Origin: Clostridia bacterium
Lineage (GTDB): Bacteria; Bacillota; Clostridia; Oscillospirales; CAG-272
Length of the DNA stretch: 6,727 nt
NCBI GenBank assembly: GCA_017408535.1
Contig: JAFQUL010000169.1
Location: 1-6,727, forward strand
Direction: 5' to 3'
Shown here piece by piece: positions 5,028 to 6,727 of this stretch (its first letter is position 1; each line of letters starts with the position of its first letter). The notes beneath the pieces were generated by a model. That model made no database searches. It had not been told where the DNA came from and was given only the letters and a program-made list of their open reading frames with translations. The translations under genes were made by a program, and so were the position numbers.

Positions 5028-6727
5028 TTACATATCGCTGAAGATATCCTCGTAATCCTCGGCGTAGAAATAGTCATCACCGAAGTACTCATCATCGTAA
5101 TACTCATCGCCATAGTAGTCGTCACCGAAATCGCCGCTCATGCTCATCTCAAGCATAGCTATAAGATTCTCATTTATGCCTGCCTTCTTCAAGTTTTCAA
5201 AGAGAGCGGTAAGATCGGGCTCGGGCATTTCATCTGATGCCTCGGGAACGGTAAACTCAGAAACATCCTCACCCATTTCAGCGGTGATATAGAACTTGCC
5301 GAGAGGCATATCACCGTGGGTGAGATCAATAACGGTGCTGACCTTGTTTACGTCCTTTGTATCCTCTGCGACAATTGTGCAGACGATAGGCTCAAGGTCT
5401 GCTTCACTGAGCAGATCGTTAAGAGCGGAAAGTGTAGATAACTTAACTGTTCCTACAAAGCGGTTATCTTTTGCGTATGCCTTACCGTCAATATCGGTAA
5501 GCTCTGCCTTAAGGTAGTCTTTGCCGTCAACGGAAAGGGTATAGTTGCCGCTCATGATCTTCTTTTCAACAGTAGAGGAACCCTTCAGAGAGATACTTGT
5601 GTTCTTGGACCCTTCAACAAGCTCACCGTTTTCGTTAACGCTGAAGTCGCTTGATGCGGTAACGAGAGTAAAGCTGACGGATGTATCGTTCTTTTCCTTT
5701 ATAACCGAGCCGGCAAGAGAGAAGACGGGTGTACCTTCATTCTTGAGGTCAAAGATATATCCCTTGTCGTCGTCATCCTCTGATGCACCGATAAGGAGCT
5801 CACCGTCATCGTTTTTGAGGTTGACAGCGATTATATGATAGTCATCGTCGATCCAGGTACGGAAGGTACAAACGACCTCTTCCTCACCCTCAGCGGGAGC
5901 ATCTTCTTTAACAGTCTCAATGGCATCTGAGATAGCTTCCACATATGCCCGGTAGAATTCCTCTGCACTGTCAAATTCGTAATCAAGACCGTTTGCCTTG
6001 CCTGCGGTGTTATAGAAATCGGTAAGTATTTTCTTTATATCCTGATTGTCTTTGATCTCAGAGAGGACTGCATCTGCTATTTTAGTGAGAGTGGCATCTG
6101 TAATGTCGGCATCGAGAGCAACCGCCTGCTCATACACATCACCGAAATTAACTGCCTGCTCCTCGGTAACTGTAACACCCTTGACCTCGGTGATCGCTAT
6201 CTCGACGATCTTCGGGAGAAGAGTTTTTACTACCTCAGAGGTAGGAAGGAAGGAAATGTCGGTGACGGTGCTTGATCCTGCAGCAGCCTCATTTTTATAT
6301 GCACCGCCGAAAAGTGCGTCGGATGCGATAACCATGGTATTGTCTGCACTGTACATATCAAGATCAAGAACGGAAGCACCGTTGACGGTAAGGTCTATCA
6401 GATATGCGAAATCGGTAGGGGATTTCTTCTGCAGTTCAAGGTCGGCGCCAAGCTTGTCAAGACCAAGCTTAAATCCACCCATCATATCGTCCTCTAAAAA
6501 GCTGATGATCTCGTCAGAAGGCTCATAGCTCATTGATGACTTACTGCTGACAGCGGTACCGTAATTTGTAAGGTATTTGTCATATACTGAAACAAACTTA
6601 CTTGCAAACTCCTCAGCATCGGTCATGTAAACGTACTTGAGAAGATCGTCGGGAGCCATGGTCTTGAGCAGGTTCTTTTTTGCAGGACCGCAGGCCGTGA
6701 ACACCAGGGCACCGAGAACCAGTATCA
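5028..6727 (-). CDS. secreted lipoprotein of unknown function, 5' end outside the window
   Basis: The frame is open to the window edge, so the true start lies beyond 6727. The GTG at 6704 is not a likely start, because the codons before it encode ILVLGAL, the core of a signal peptide leading into VFTAC|G, a lipobox with the lipidated Cys. The protein should be anchored on the outer face of the membrane. At least 566 aa are visible. Numbering from the GTG, the N-terminal third is helical and Asp/Glu/Lys-rich. The middle (about 285-500) alternates short hydrophobic strands and polar turns and looks beta-rich. The last 35 residues (524-558) are almost only Asp/Glu, Tyr/Phe and Gly. Two Cys residues after the lipobox sit in VVCTF and IVCTI. 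I recognise no domain; a substrate-binding or LolA-like beta fold is conceivable but unsupported. It lies upstream of the GDPD operon on the same strand but is separated from it by a strong terminator. Confidence 0.85.
   Translation of the reverse strand, partial: ILVLGALVFTACGPAKKNLLKTMAPDDLLKYVYMTDAEEFASKFVSVYDKYLTNYGTAVSSKSSMSYEPSDEIISFLEDDMMGGFKLGLDKLGADLELQKKSPTDFAYLIDLTVNGASVLDLDMYSADNTMVIASDALFGGAYKNEAAAGSSTVTDISFLPTSEVVKTLLPKIVEIAITEVKGVTVTEEQAVNFGDVYEQAVALDADITDATLTKIADAVLSEIKDNQDIKKILTDFYNTAGKANGLDYEFDSAEEFYRAYVEAISDAIETVKEDAPAEGEEEVVCTFRTWIDDDYHIIAVNLKNDDGELLIGASEDDDDKGYIFDLKNEGTPVFSLAGSVIKEKNDTSVSFTLVTASSDFSVNENGELVEGSKNTSISLKGSSTVEKKIMSGNYTLSVDGKDYLKAELTDIDGKAYAKDNRFVGTVKLSTLSALNDLLSEADLEPIVCTIVAEDTKDVNKVSTVIDLTHGDMPLGKFYITAEMGEDVSEFTVPEASDEMPEPDLTALFENLKKAGINENLIAMLEMSMSGDFGDDYYGDEYYDDEYFGDDYFYAEDYEDIFSDM
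5067..5126 (-). repeat. degenerate pentapeptide repeat in the lipoprotein tail
   Basis: The lipoprotein C-terminus encodes four consecutive five-residue units, GDDYY, GDEYY, DDEYF and GDDYF, with consensus [G/D]-D-[D/E]-Y-[Y/F]. They are followed by related but irregular YAEDY and EDIF. The repeat is clear at protein level and partly at DNA level (recurrent GATGAATACTAC-like codon strings on the minus strand). The function is unknown. Confidence 0.7.

Noticed and set aside
4980..5237. 85-codon plus-strand frame with an Ile/Val-rich stretch resembling a membrane helix
   Set aside because: The hydrophobic run is the reverse complement of the Asp-Asp-Tyr tail codons, and the start is inside the terminator hairpin.
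6046..6528. 160-codon plus-strand frame opposite the lipoprotein gene
   Set aside because: The Ser/Thr-rich translation reflects the reverse complement of Asp/Glu/Ala codons, and no start signal is visible.

Overview
The window looks like chromosomal DNA from a Gram-positive anaerobe of the Firmicutes, most like Ruminococcus and other Oscillospiraceae. The signs are strong GGAGG-type ribosome binding sites, sigma-A promoters, U-tract terminators, a lipoprotein with an N-terminal lipobox Cys, and an 11-helix bacterial NSS transporter. The species assignment is an inference from style. I see no phage, transposase, CRISPR, tRNA or rRNA signal.

Layout. Positions 1-256 are non-coding and dense in structure: several perfect inverted repeats, a three-way-junction-like fold, a Rho-independent terminator (111-158), then a good promoter (191-219). 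Positions 257-2409 (+) form a two-gene transport operon: a sodium-coupled amino-acid transporter of the NSS (SNF) family and a ZIP-family divalent metal transporter with a TTG start. A bidirectional terminator (2420-2451) separates this operon from a convergent minus-strand block. Read in transcription order, that block has a secreted lipoprotein of unknown function (6727-5028, cut by the window edge), a terminator hairpin with a consensus promoter built into it (5002-4958), a cytoplasmic glycerophosphodiester phosphodiesterase (4920-4201), and two consecutive xylose-isomerase-like TIM-barrel proteins (4183-3335 and 3320-2475).

How the genes may work together. The GDPD and the two TIM-barrel proteins are 17 and 14 nt apart and have their own strong promoter. 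They probably form one catabolic operon in which a phosphodiester is cleaved and the released sugar or polyol is isomerised or epimerised; the substrate is not visible from the sequence. The NSS and ZIP genes share a transcript but have no obvious biochemical link.

No clearly new defence or mobile system is present. The items most worth a second look are the promoter embedded in the terminator hairpin, the structured leader element at 41-158, the Asp/Glu-Tyr/Phe-rich C-terminal tail of the lipoprotein, and the GDPD/double-isomerase operon.
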